Positions 45,541 to 56,338 of a stretch of DNA of 64,000 bases are shown one piece after another. The stretch comes from Rhizopus arrhizus (taxonomy: Eukaryota > Mucoromycota > Mucoromycetes > Mucorales > Rhizopodaceae). The stretch's first letter is position 1, and each line of letters opens with the position of its first letter. Made by a program: the position numbers and the translations under genes. The notes beneath the pieces were generated by a model, which saw only the letters and a program-made list of their open reading frames with translations, was not told where the DNA came from and searched no databases. The DNA is taken from positions 1,870,001 through 1,934,000 of the forward strand of contig JAKZZE010000009.1 in assembly GCA_024220505.1 (NCBI GenBank). The letters run 5' to 3'.

Positions 45541-46521
45541 GTCTTTCCCTTTTTAAAAAGCTTGTACTTCAAGTACAGTCAATCTCTTTAGTGTATTATA
45601 TGCATCTTTGTTGCCCTAATTAGTTTGTGTGATATCAAAGCTCTGGCAAATATACACACAAAAATAAAAAGATATGAAGACAAATCGAACAGAGGTTGCT
45701 CGTATTTTTTCACCTACTGTATTTGAGGATCTTTCAGGGGGTTCAAGAAAGCAGCTTCTCCACTATAAAATGAGTGTGTTACGTCAGGAATTACTTGTTG
45801 CCTTTAATTGGCTGGAAGACGTAAAGCTTTTTAATCCGAAAAAGTCTATCTTTTATTTTTATAAAATATGAAGCCTTTTTATACTTTTCATAAGATGCTG
45901 CGTGATTTATCCAAGAATAGAAAGGAACAAGAGAGGACGAGACTCGATAAAAAGATTGCTTTATTTAATAAGAAAATGATACTCTATTTATACTTTTCAT
46001 ACACGGATAATATTTCATGTCATGGATTAATAATTAATGAGTATGATATAACTGATGACAAATAGATAATGGTTACGTGTTCTTCCATTGTTATCTTTGT
46101 CATCATAAGCATTTATCCATAGAATACTCGTATATGATTGACTGCGATTGACTGTGATTTAGTTCCTGGATTTAATATAATTTAACCGTGCAATTACGCA
46201 GCATCTTATCCTTAATGAAGATTATCCGAATTAACCTGTAGCCTATCTATTGGATATATTTTACATGTAGCTTATTAATACTGTTTTCATATCGAGTTAT
46301 GAATGATGGATACATCACTGCGAAAGGGTTTTAGATTTGATAATACTTAATACTTCCATTGGTAATTACTCGATTCGTATTTCATTGGTAATTACTTGAT
46401 TCGTATTTCATTGGTAGTTAGTGTTTCCATGGCAACCGGATAATCATTGATTTGATGACGAAAGCCTCTTTGTGACAATATCAGCATGACTTGTTTTTAT
46501 TCATCACATCATCCCCTTCTT
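45541..46521. other. Transposon-derived spacer
   Basis: No functional gene seen. A 27-bp stretch at 45695-45721 is an exact reverse-complement match to 36019-36045 in the Ty3 pol fragment, so at least part is retroelement-derived. Short frames at 45674-45871 and 45868-46065 match nothing known. Confidence 0.4.
46357..46420. repeat. 26-bp tandem repeat
   Basis: Unit CATTGGTAATTACTCGATTC plus GTATTT, two full copies with one base change and a partial third. Confidence 0.8.
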
Positions 46522-47183
46522 CTAAAGGCTTGGACACCAATTGTTCTCGATCTTCTTGTGTAAACCATGGACGCATGTGTTTTGCATTCGCCGTTGTGAC
46601 ATACTTGTTGGGATCACTTTGACGAACGACTTAAAGGATGTTCCTTCTTTATTGTTGAAAGCCACTACGATCCAAGGACCAGACCACCGTTCTTTGGGGA
46701 GGCCGGATTTTTCTAAGTTCTTTCTGGCCACAAGGTCTCCAATCTTGTAACAGTATTTTACTCGTTTGCCTTTGTTATAGATTCGCTTTTGACGCACTTG
46801 AGATTTCTCTATGTTCTTGAGAACACGACCATGGAGTAGCGTCAAGCGGTTGTTCAAATAGGCAGCCCATTGTTCGGTTTCATAGGGTTTCCTTTGTTTG
46901 AGTTCAATATCCGGAATAGTAGGGATTTTTGCCTTTCTTCCATAGAGAGCTTCAAACGGAGAGAATCCAGTACTTGTCTGGGTTGCTGTGTTATATGCAA
47001 ACGTAACGAAGGGCAGATGTTGATCCCATTCCAAAGTGTCTTGGTCTGCGCATATAGCCAAACTAGTCTTGATTGTGCGATTGATGCGCTCCACTAGACC
47101 ATCCGTTTGCGGGTGTTCTACCGAAGTTAGTGAGCGTTGGATACCTAACGGACTGCCAACCTGAACCATTGCTTCAGGTACAT
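46522..47183 (-). pseudogene. Ty3/gypsy integrase C-terminal fragment
   Basis: The minus-strand frame has SVEHPQTDGLVERINRTIKT, containing the third integrase catalytic residue (Glu of VERINRT). It continues with WDQHLPFVTFAYNTATQTST, GFSPFEALYGRK and a C-terminal GDLVARKNL...LPKERWSGPWIVVAF. The first two catalytic Asp residues are missing because the fragment is cut at the Tc1 end at 47184. Sequence differs clearly from the intact element's integrase, so it is another family. Confidence 0.88.
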
Positions 47184-47390
47184 ACAGTGGGTGGAAAAAT
47201 GGTTCCAATGTTTTCGTCTCGCAACTTTAACGCTTTATAGCTTTTGGACTACAAATGGTAACGACTCACAGAAACATGCATTTTGTAGCGCTTTTACAGC
47301 TTATATCAGTGAAAAAAATTTTGTTTGCACTGTTACACAATCTGGAATAAACTAACATTAAGTACAAAAACCAACATTGGTGTTGTAGAA

Positions 47391-47560
47391 CAGTAACTGA
47401 TCGTAGTAGACATTGATAAATATAAGTCTTAATACAAGATCATAATTAAATAAAATAAAAATATAATTTTGTTTAAATAAGATCATACAATCAATTCCAA
47501 TTAAACATGTTCTTTTAGAATATGTTTTGTATTAATTAGAGTTCCTTGATAAGAAGAAGT
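47391..47560 (+). repeat. Truncated LTR, family A copy 3
   Basis: First 170 bp of the family A LTR (TGTTGTAGAACAGTAACTGA...), broken off where the family B piece begins. Confidence 0.85.
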
Positions 47561-47616
47561 TGTTGTAGAACAGCGTCTGATCATAACGGACATTGAATAA
47601 TCACAACTAAAAGAAG
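47561..47616 (+). repeat. Truncated LTR, family B
   Basis: First 56 bp of the family B LTR (TGTTGTAGAACAGCGTCTGA...), matching the reverse complement of the right end of the LTR at 52464-53027. It is cut at the TA where the inner Tc1 element starts. Confidence 0.85.
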
Positions 47617-47618
47617 TA

Positions 47619-49712
47619 CAATAGCGGACAAAACTGGTGCACAAAACTTTTTTTCGGCTTTTAACTACCATTACCTGCTCATGGTAATTGCAATAGCCAT
47701 GAAACTGTACTAGAAGGAGGATATACTAGTCATTGTAATTTATGTATGTTCTAAGCATGACATTGTTAAAACTGAGCGATAAGCGTGCTTTAAATTTATA
47801 AAATTTTATATTTTCTAAAAACCGCAAAAGTGGCGAAGACCTTAGACTTTATATAATCATCTCATCTCTTGATATCATCGGATGTTCTTCTTTGCATATG
47901 CTAATAATATGCATGTATATCATTTTCAATAAAAGAACCCGGCTCTTTAACTACTCTTTTCCAAAGATCATCGACCCTTTTTGATCTAGTGTCGTATCAT
48001 CATACCTTTGCCATCAATTGCCACCTGGCATGCTTAAGCGGACTTAGGCCGGGATTAGTGGCGGCTAAACTTGTAGCACAGAAGCGCTGTTATCAAATAT
48101 TGAGTTTGTGACATGCGTCGACTTGTGCCTTGTGTTGTAAACATAGTTATTTTCTATATGATATCAGTTGTATTAAAATAAATAACGATACACAAAAGAT
48201 TAAACTATGATTGAACAATTCCACACTTTTCCAAATTTAGAACAATAAGATCAATATCTGTCATCCTAGAGAGTCTAATCAATTGTCAACCCCAAAAGTA
48301 ATTGAATCAAAGTTAATTGACTGGTTATTATTTCTATTGTTCAACTTCAGATGCATATATTAGAACATCGACAAGCTTTAGCTTAATCATTGGTTCTTCA
48401 GCACGACATCGTGACCGAGTCTATATCTTTTATATCTACGCTCACAAAGAATATAAATAGATGCCAACTTTTGATCCATAAAGCGAGGCCTTTTCGCAAT
48501 ATAAAGAAATCTGCAATAAAGAAGGATTTTAATTTTATATTACTGCTATTGTTTTTTTGTTTAATTTTTTATTTAATCTTGCGATTAAAACACCTTGTGT
48601 CATTGTCATACTGAAACGAGAGATTACGACGTTTTAGACCACTATACGCTAGGCTTTTGTGGTATGAAGTAAGCGAAATATATGTGTATATTTATGAGTT
48701 CATTATACCATCATATACTTGACACACATATTCCGGTCCTCAATATCTAATACAGCCTTAAAACATAACAGAGCAGCCAGCATGCTTCATTGTTTGATCA
48801 CCGTGAAAAAATCGCTCAGGTTGCTCGACTTGCTTTCAATATTAGTGTATACTATCTGCATCCATAATGTTCATATTTGTTTCATTGCTAAAGATAGCAG
48901 ACTTCCAGCCCTCTATTGTATACAATGGCTTGTCATGATACCACATTCATCGCTTTTTCCGGCTAATACAGCTGATGAAATTCTTCGATTCCTTACTTCC
49001 AGACTCAAAATCTAGCTTCCTACAGTGCCTTCAGACTGACAATTTGCTAATACTGTATCTTAAGGTCCTCAAAATGTGCTGAGCATCGGAAACTGTGTGT
49101 AACGGACCTTGTCCAAGCTTTAGGTTGGTGATTGAGCTAGTAACTTTCAGACTAAAAGCGGGAGACCTTCATGATCACAAGACATTAAGTTTCTTTCTTC
49201 CCTCTTTCTCCTGTTGATTGTCCATTTAGAGATTCTTGTTATTCTAGAAATATCTGTTGTCGTACGAACTAAGTGTATTCGAGATCTCAGAGTTTCGTTT
49301 TTACAGTTGCTTATTTTCTTAAACATATAAGGCTAGTACTTTGTTATAGTGAATAGGGTAAAAACAAAAGGGGGGATTCAATGGGAAATACAAAATAACT
49401 ATGGTTTTATATATTTTTTAAGAGCTACTAAAATTCACTAATATGCTGTGAAATCTGAAAGCAAACGGGAGAGATATGGGGAAAATTGAAAGAAGGCTAG
49501 ACAAGCACCACATTTTTGGCGAAAATTGAAATATGCAAAAAATCACTAAAAATGACCTTATGCCTGGGGGATGTCCGGTACAGTTCCGGTTTACATAACA
49601 TAATGTATATTTTGGACTGTCTTTCAGATGGTATATGCCACAAAAGTCGCAGACATATGGCGGAGATACAATGTTGATTTTAATTTTTGTGCACCAGTTT
49701 TGTCCGCTACTG
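47619..49712. mobile_element. Second Tc1/mariner element, nested
   Basis: Ends CAATAGCGGACAAAACTGG...(left) and ...CAGTTTTGTCCGCTACTG (right) form inverted repeats of about 28 bp with one mismatch, and TA flanks both. The 2094-bp interior has a decayed transposase on the minus strand. Its TIRs differ from those of the element it lies in, so it is a separate family. Confidence 0.8.
48530..49090 (-). pseudogene. Decayed transposase of the nested Tc1 element
   Basis: Minus-strand pieces in shifting frames: LYTIEGWKSAIFSNETNMNI (with Asn where the first catalytic Asp of IFSDE is expected), then FHGDQTMKHAGCSVMF, GPEYVCQVYDGIMNS, and RFQYDNDTRCFNRKI, which matches the FQQDNDPKHTSK block with the second Asp. 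Stops and shifts make it dead. Confidence 0.6.
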
Positions 49713-49714
49713 TA

Positions 49715-50277
49715 GTTCAGATGGTTGCAAATACTTTTGGAGTCGACCAGATGATAAACTTCGACCCCATCATCTCGACTTGACAGTTAAAGGAGGGGGC
49801 GGTGGCATTATGGTATGGGGCTGTATTACCTACGACGGGCCTGGTTATGCATGTTGGATTAGTGAAGGCACAATGAAGGCTTCTGATTATGTTGGAATTC
49901 TTAGTACAACTCTCATGGATAGCCTTAATTACTATGGTTACAATCATCAGGACATCTATTTTCAGCAAGATAACGATCCTAAACACACATCAAAGCTAGC
50001 TAGGCAGTGGTTCAAGGACAACAACTTCAAGTGTGACCATACCTTCAACTGGCCATCACAAAGTCCGGATCTAAACCCAATAGAGCACATCTGGCACCAC
50101 CTTAAGCTCAAGTTAAGCGTGTATGATACTAGGGCAAAAGGTGTGCATGAATTATGGGATCGTGTTGAAAAAGAATGGTCTACTTTTACAGCAGAAGACT
50201 GTAGGAGATACATAGACAGTATGCCTGATCGTTGTAGAGCTGTAATTGCAGCGAAGGGCTGTCATACTAGATATTAA
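49715..50277 (+). pseudogene. Tc1 transposase, C-terminal half
   Basis: An open frame of about 188 residues covering the DDE_3 endonuclease domain after its first Asp. SSDGCKYFWSRPDDKL is followed by KGGGGGIMVWGCITYDGPGY, IYFQQDNDPKHTSKLA (second Asp), WPSQSPDLNPIEHIWHHLK (Glu) and CRAVIAAKGCHTRY at the end. The DNA-binding domain and first catalytic Asp are absent because the nested element lies directly upstream. The frame itself is undamaged, so the loss is recent relative to other Tc1 relics here. Confidence 0.88.
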
Positions 50278-50505
50278 TAAAATAAAGCATGCAGTGGAAA
50301 AATGGTTCCAATGTTGGTTTTTGTACTTAATGTTAGTTTACCCCGATTGTGTAACGATGCAAGCAAAATATTTTTTCACTGATATAAGCTGCAAAAGCGC
50401 TACAAAATGCATGTTTTTGTGAGTCGTTACCGTTTGCAGTTCAAAAGTTATAAAGCGTTAAAGTTGCGAGACGAAAACATTGGAACCATTTTTCCACCCA
50501 CTGTA

Positions 50506-50798
50506 TATCAAGAGTATGCCAGCTCTTTGTAGAGCAGTCATTAAAGCTAAAGGCGGTTATACACGATATTAAATAAAAGATGATTTAGTTGGAAAAATTG
50601 TTCGAATGCACATGCTTGACGCAATTTGACCTTACTATATATGGAAGTAATCTCATAACCTTAAATTTTTATATGCTATACATGACAGCTGTCGCCTTCT
50701 AATGAGGTATTGTAAGTAGCTCTATCTTATCTGACTGCAGAGATACAAAGCAAAACGTATAAAATTGCAAAACATCCGAACAATTATTCCAACCACTG
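50506..50798 (+). pseudogene. 3' end of a third Tc1 element
   Basis: The start reads SMPALCRAVIKAKGGYTRY and stop, the usual Tc1 transposase C-terminus. About 200 bp of untranslated sequence follows and ends GAACAATTATTCCAACCACTG before TA. An internal copy of the end motif (GTTGGAAAAATTGTTCGAAT) sits near 50590 in inverted orientation, as in the neighbouring element. Confidence 0.7.
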
Positions 50799-51418
50799 TA
50801 AATAAAGCTCATAAAGAAAAGCGCGCCAGTAGTAAAAAGAATCCAAAGCTATAAGAGGTTATAGACAACAGGGAGCAACAGAAGCCAAAGCATCTAAAAT
50901 TGTATAAAATAAAATATTAATAAAGGTAAACCATGGCATACTTGATTTTTTTACCTTAAAGCTCTTTTACTAACAAAACAGGATGCCAAGACATTCATAA
51001 AGCTTCAGCCACGAACTAAAGGAATCTAATTTTACTTTTAATAAAGATTACTGAAAGCTATGAATGTATTTACCTTTTGAGCAGATATACAAAGACCCAA
51101 AGGAACTACAGCAGCCATGAATACATGTATGAATGCCTACTACAGCATGTTAGAACTAAAGTTTTCTTTTTTCTTTTTCTTTTTCTTTTTCTTTTTTTTT
51201 TTTACTTACCTTGCGATAACCGGAGCGATGTTGAAAAAGGAAATTGCTGAACAGAAAGAAAAAAAAAGGAACAAAATTTCGAAAAGGAAATCTTTTTATA
51301 TTTTTTTTTTTTTGCTATACTAAGACTGAGTTTCATTGTAAACTCGATGATATTTAAGAAAGATTCAATTTTGATGCCAAGCTCACTTATCTTTATTTCA
51401 AATTACTCTTATAACAAT
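50799..51418. other. Spacer upstream of the split gene
   Basis: No gene seen. There are T-rich tracts at 51165-51203 and 51299-51314. The last 100 bases should contain the leader of the gene at 51419. Confidence 0.45.
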
Positions 51419-53327
51419 ATGTCTGATCGTGGTATTCAATTCAACCCTGCTCCTGCCAATGCTCGTGGCTCTAACTCTGTTGGGCAACCAATCGCTGTTC
51501 CTTCTCGTGCTGTTGTTCCTGAGCTTGCTTCAAGCGATGCCATTCCAGATAGCTTTGCCTATCCTAGGCCTGGTTTTCCTCCCATGACCCATGTTCAGAA
51601 GCGAATGCGTGAAGCCGAAGACATGGAGACTGATGAAGTATCTCTTTCTTTTTCCATTTATATGGAGCTAAGAAAAGAAAACGATGGTTTGAAAGAGATG
51701 CTTCGAAAAGAGCAAGAGGAAAAGCGGGCCTTGCAAGTAGCATACAGCAAGCTCAAAGAAGCGTACGATGAGCTTGAAGCAGAATCAGGCAAAGGCGCAA
51801 AGCCGATTGCTATTGCTGTCAAAGTAAGAACATTAAAATTCAATTTTAAACAAATATACTAATCGCTTTTCTCTGAAATATAGGATGCTGTGAGAAATCA
51901 CTGCAACAACCTGCCACTATCATCTCAATATGTTCTTGAAAAGCCTTTGAAGTCTGCTGAAAATCAAAGAGTATTTAAATTGCTGCAGGATTATGTGAAT
52001 AGCCATTATTCATATAAAAATACCAACAACCGCGATTTGCGCAAGTACCTCGAGCGCCAATATTATACAAAGAAGGCGGGAATATCCACAGGTGAAGAGG
52101 AAGATCCAGTTGAAGAATTTATAAGAAAACGAAAAGCAGCAAAAGTCACCCGTAGAAGCGCTGTAAGTGCCACATAAAATATTGTAATCGCATAACTAAC
52201 TTTGTTTTTTAGAAAACAAGAGCTCGTAAGGCTATATACGAGCAGTACAAGGATCAAGGCGTTTACGAAAGCTATCCAAACTGTGAGTATTTGCTTCAAC
52301 AGCAATACATGTCTGAAGAAGAAGACATGTACAACAATGAAACAATCGATAAGGTGGAGGAAATTCTTCTGGAGCAAAATCCAGATAGAATGGCTCCTTT
52401 TACTGAAAAGGAACGTATGTCTGTCTTGTGCAAGAAAACAGTTGATTATTTTGAAGTTCGCGTTGTTATGTTCTGGTAAAGTAATTAAGGTAGCGATAAA
52501 AAACCAAAGAATACTTTTTGAGACTGAACTTTATTTAAGACAATCTTAATTGTTAAAAAGAAATCATTACAAAGTCTACTATTTATATTCTTCTATCAGT
52601 TGGCGGGTAAATGAGTTGTTATGAGCGTAGATCCAATAATTGACATGTTTGATTGAAGAATGATCACTGAATCGATTATGAAAATTTTTAATTCGTTGTT
52701 TTATAGATCTTATTGTTCTTTAACTGATCTGGGAGAATTGTCCCGTCTTCATTGAGAGGAAAGATATATTTATATGAAATGCCTCCAGTCAGATCATAGT
52801 TGACTAGGTACCTGATCCATTATTATTCATTTACAGAAATGATGAATAATAAAGGTCATGACTTATTTATTGTTCATGTTTACTTTATAGGATGAATCTA
52901 ATAGTGATAGTTTTATATAAAAAAGAAGAAGAATATATTTTATTTGATAAAGATTTATCAGTTTTAATATACTTCTTTTAGTTGTGATTATTCAATGTCC
53001 GTTATGATCAGACGCTGTTCTACAACACGCGTACCAAAGTACAGATCACCTGCTGTAAGCTTAATTAATATCTTTTTAAGCGCAATCAACTAATTATCCA
53101 ATATTCAGTGTACCGAATTTTTTAAGCTGTTGGATGATCAGATAGCAAGTGACAAGGCAAAGAGGCAAAGAACTGGAAATAACAGCATCCAATTTCTTCC
53201 TCGTATACAAAGAAAATGCTCGTTGCCTGTTCCTGACTTCATCAAAAAAGAAAATATAACTGAAGAGAGTATCGCTTGGGCTTTTGGTGGTGAAATAGAG
53301 TTGGATGAAATCAACTTGCTGCTTTAA
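51419..53327 (+). pseudogene. Four-exon gene of unknown function, split by a solo LTR
   Basis: Exons are 51419-51823, 51884-52162, 52213-52463 plus 53033-53054 (one exon interrupted by the LTR), and 53109-53327. All introns are in phase 0. The start MSDRGIQFNPAPANARGSNS was chosen over an upstream ATG because the related gene at 56339 starts similarly (MSRRAATP). The N-terminus is Pro/Ala-rich. A coiled coil follows (LRKENDGLKEMLRKEQEEKR), then NQRVFKLLQDYVNSHYSYKN and a basic RKRKAAKVTRRSA, next an acidic MSEEEDMYNNE, and the end ESIAWAFGGEIELDEINLLL. I know no family. The inserted LTR brings a stop 16 bases in, so full-length protein is not expected unless the LTR is spliced out. Its relative lies inside the CACTA transposon. 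Confidence 0.75.
52464..53027 (-). repeat. Solo LTR, family B, inside a coding exon
   Basis: A 564-bp LTR, TGTTATGTTC...GTTCTACAACA, with CGCGT duplications at 52459-52463 and 53028-53032. On its own strand it starts TGTTGTAGAACAGCGTCTGA. Insertion is in the third coding exon of the gene at 51419-53327. Confidence 0.95.
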
Positions 53328-54634
53328 AAAAAAAAAAAAACTTGTGAAATAAATAAAACAAAAAAAAATGAAAGCGGTGTTTAGATCTTTAAATTTAATT
53401 TTTTTTTTTTTACCTTTGTTTCATTCTAGATTTGGTTACAGATAAAATCAGTTTGCCGTTTGTATTGTGGTCTTTGAATCTTATTTTAGATTTCTGTTTG
53501 ATGCTTTCCACCTTCGTCATATTTGGTCCACTTTTATTTTTTTTTAATGAAAAAATTTCTAAAGTACTTTTTTTTTAAAACCCAAATTTAAAACACTCCT
53601 TTTTTTTATTCAAGTTTAAACAATACATTGAATGGAGATTCCTTTTGTAATGTCAATGCTGGGAATGTAATTTTTTTTTTTTTTTTTTTTTTTTACAATT
53701 TCAACATTGCAACTTTTTTTTTTCAAAAGTACTCAGTAACAATATACTTTTTCTTTTGTTTTTTAACCTTTTCATAGAAATCTCAAGACGCGTAGCATAA
53801 TAGACATTCATTCCGTTGCCACCTTTTTTTTCTTTACTCTCAAAAAATAAAAATGATTATCAAAAATACTCTGTCTTTTTTATGCCGTGATCTTACTATT
53901 TAAAACATATCTTTTTCAGCTTTAAAACAAGTTTAACTTCTTTAGAGCCAAAAGAATCCTTCTTTTTTTTATATATTTTATTCAATCTTTTAAATTTTCT
54001 ACTATATTCACATTCTTTTTTTTTTGTTCCAATTTATAAACACATACTTTTATACTTATTATTATAGCGATATTATGCACTTATATAAGAGTTTCATCCC
54101 TCTTATTCATATGTGCCTCTTTACTCTTTCTTTTTTTTTTTTTTTTTTTTTTGTTCATTAGTAACCAAAATAAATCTCCTTTTGTATTAAACAAAGTTTT
54201 TTTTTTTGGTAAAATACGACATGAGAACCGAATAATGCTTGAAAAGAAAACGCCATGGCTCAATCACTTGGATTTCCGAGCTTGTAGGCCAATAGAACTG
54301 TGTTTTCGATCTTTGTTGAAGTTAAAAAACATTGCACTGAAGTTGAAAAAGCATAGTCTTCCCAATTTGTAATCTTGTATGGCATCATGTAGCACAACAG
54401 AAAATTATTTATTTTTTTAAAAAATACAATGTCTTTTTATTCAACAAACATATTATATACTTTTGATTATTTTTATAGATTTACAATCTATTTTTTTCAA
54501 GCTTTCTTCTGATATAAAAATCAGCTTTCTAACATTTAAATCTGAGTTCTCACTCATTTAATAGAATTACCACTATCAAAAAAGATCAACTTTATCAACT
54601 TGGATAACGGTGATTGGGTGCAGTGTTCATTTGA
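53328..54634. other. Spacer with many T tracts
   Basis: Between the split gene and the left end of the CACTA element. It has unusually dense T8-T22 runs (for example 53400-53412, 53671-53694, 54130-54152). No gene recognised. Confidence 0.5.
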
Positions 54635-54664
54635 CACTGCAAATAATAGTGTAAATTGGGTAAC
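54635..54664 (+). repeat. CACTA left terminal inverted repeat
   Basis: CACTGCAAATAATAGTGTAA and the next 10 bases. The first 13 are a perfect inverted match to the right end. Confidence 0.9.
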
Positions 54665-54971
54665 AAATCGTTTACCAATCTTGTGAAATAATTTACAATC
54701 GTGTACAATCAGGTAAGAGATTTATCCACGCACAGCCTCCTGTCTCTGCCACAAATCGTGTAAGTTATTGTTTGCCCTTTGGTTAATTGATGGTTCAAGA
54801 TTTGTGGCCAACACAGGAGACTGTTGGGAGACTTTTTCGTTAACTGATCTTGCAAGATGGATCTTTCATCAGTTACGTTGTGGCTCTTGTTTATTATCAA
54901 TTTGACATCTAATGGTGCTTGGTAACCAATCACGCTTTGTAAATCATTACTTTATTTGTCTTTTCGCTCTT

Positions 54972-55100
54972 TTATAAACCACTCATGTTGCCTTATATAC
55001 TTCTTTATTGACCACTCATATTGCATTATATACTTCTTTATGAACCACTTATATAGCTTTATATACTTCTTTATTGACCATTCATATTGCAATAAATATT
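54972..55100. repeat. About 43-bp tandem repeats near CACTA left end
   Basis: Three imperfect units with ACCACTCATATTGC followed by TTATATACTTCTTTAT. Subterminal repeat arrays are common transposase-binding regions in CACTA elements. Confidence 0.7.
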
Positions 55101-55475
55101 GCTTTATATACACAAAAAAATAGGGATTTTGTTTATAAAAAATAGCTTTTTTTTTATTTGAATAAAATAATAATAATACATGGTATTTCTTTGCTTGTAG
55201 CGTTTTAAAAGTGTACTTGACTTACCTAATGTCACCAGAATAGCAGCATCTAATCTAAAAATACATCAATTAGCCTCGTGGAACTCAAAAAGTTCTCAAA
55301 AGAAAAAAAAAAAAAAAAAAAAAAAAGAAAAAAAGAAAAAAAAAAAGCCAAGCTCGAGGATTCAAAGACACAAGGATTCAAAGACTTGGGTACTCAAAGC
55401 AAAAGAAAAGACATCAGTACTTAAGAACCAAAGCAAAGGCAGAAAAGAGATAGAAAAGGCCAAAGCAAAGCAGCA

Positions 55476-55850
55476 TTCATCTATAATAGTTATTAGCTAT
55501 CGTGTATATATAATAAAAGTAATAGTACCTTTCTTTAGATAGACCATGGGAAGAAAACTAGCTAAGCGTATACAAACGACTAAAAAAGCATCAGACATCT
55601 ATAATATTTATTAGCTATTGAGTATATGTAGCAAAAATAATAGCACCTTGCTTTAGATGGGCTAAGAGAAAAACCTTGCTAAGCTTTACCAACAAGTAAA
55701 AAAAAAAAAAAGGAAGCAGTACGCATCTATAATAATTATTAGTTATTGAGTATATAGTAAAAGTAATAGTACCTTGCTTTAGATGGATCATGAGATAAAA
55801 AAAAAAAGAAAAAAAAGCATCAGCCAAGCTTATACTAACAAGTAAAAGAA
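55476..55850. repeat. About 120-bp tandem repeats in the CACTA element
   Basis: Three imperfect units each starting CATCTATAAT and containing AATAGTACC/CACC, CTTTAGATGG and AAGC...ACTAACAAGTAAAA-like blocks. They lie between the left end and the plus-strand gene. Confidence 0.75.
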
Positions 55851-56338
55851 GCAATGATAATCATGGGAGAGACTTTATAAAGACCATTTAAAACATCAAG
55901 AAAGGAACAAACACAACTTTACTAAAAAAAAATACCATAAGAATAGAAATAGAATATATATAATGTTAAGAACTTACCTTTTAGAAAGAATGTTTTGTTT
56001 AAAAAAAAAAAAGAAAAAAAAAAAGGAAAAAAAAAAAAGTACTTTTTTTATAGCCTCATTTTACCAGTGTTACAGTTACCCACTATCGATTAAAAATAAG
56101 TCTTCTTTAATACTGTTTAACTATTGAAACATTCAGAGAGGCTATTCATAAGCAGTTTAAACTTTCTCTTCTTTTTTTTTTTTTTATTTAAATGTAATAT
56201 CTTTAACTCCAAAGGCTTTTTTTTCTTCGCTTTTTTTGTAGAACAAACAAAAGTATCATCTTGTTTTGTGTTCATCTTCAATTTATTTTGTACTTATGTT
56301 TTTTTTTTTTTTCTTCCATATATAATTTGTTTTAAAAA

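Larger units (their letters stand above)
47185..50503 (+). mobile_element. Tc1/mariner element with about 205-bp inverted repeats, carrying insertions
   Basis: The left end CAGTGGGTGGAAAAATGGTT and right end ATTTTTCCACCCACTG are flanked by TA (47183-47184 and 50504-50505). The arms (about 47185-47389 and 50289-50503) are about 205-215 bp inverted repeats. In each arm the outer motif GTGGAAAAATGGTTCCAATG recurs in inverted form at the inner edge (clear in the right arm; truncated by an LTR in the left). The element contains the C-terminal half of its transposase, two LTR pieces and a second Tc1 element. Left and right outer flanks do not belong together (Ty3 integrase against a different Tc1). 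Confidence 0.82.

Noticed and set aside
50780..50800. CCACTG as a possible CACTA end
   Set aside because: It lies beside TA and continues a Tc1 terminal motif; no matching inverted end or 3-bp duplication was seen.
55000..55850. CRISPR-like array
   Set aside because: The repeats are long, imperfect and AT-rich without regular spacers, and the genome is eukaryotic.
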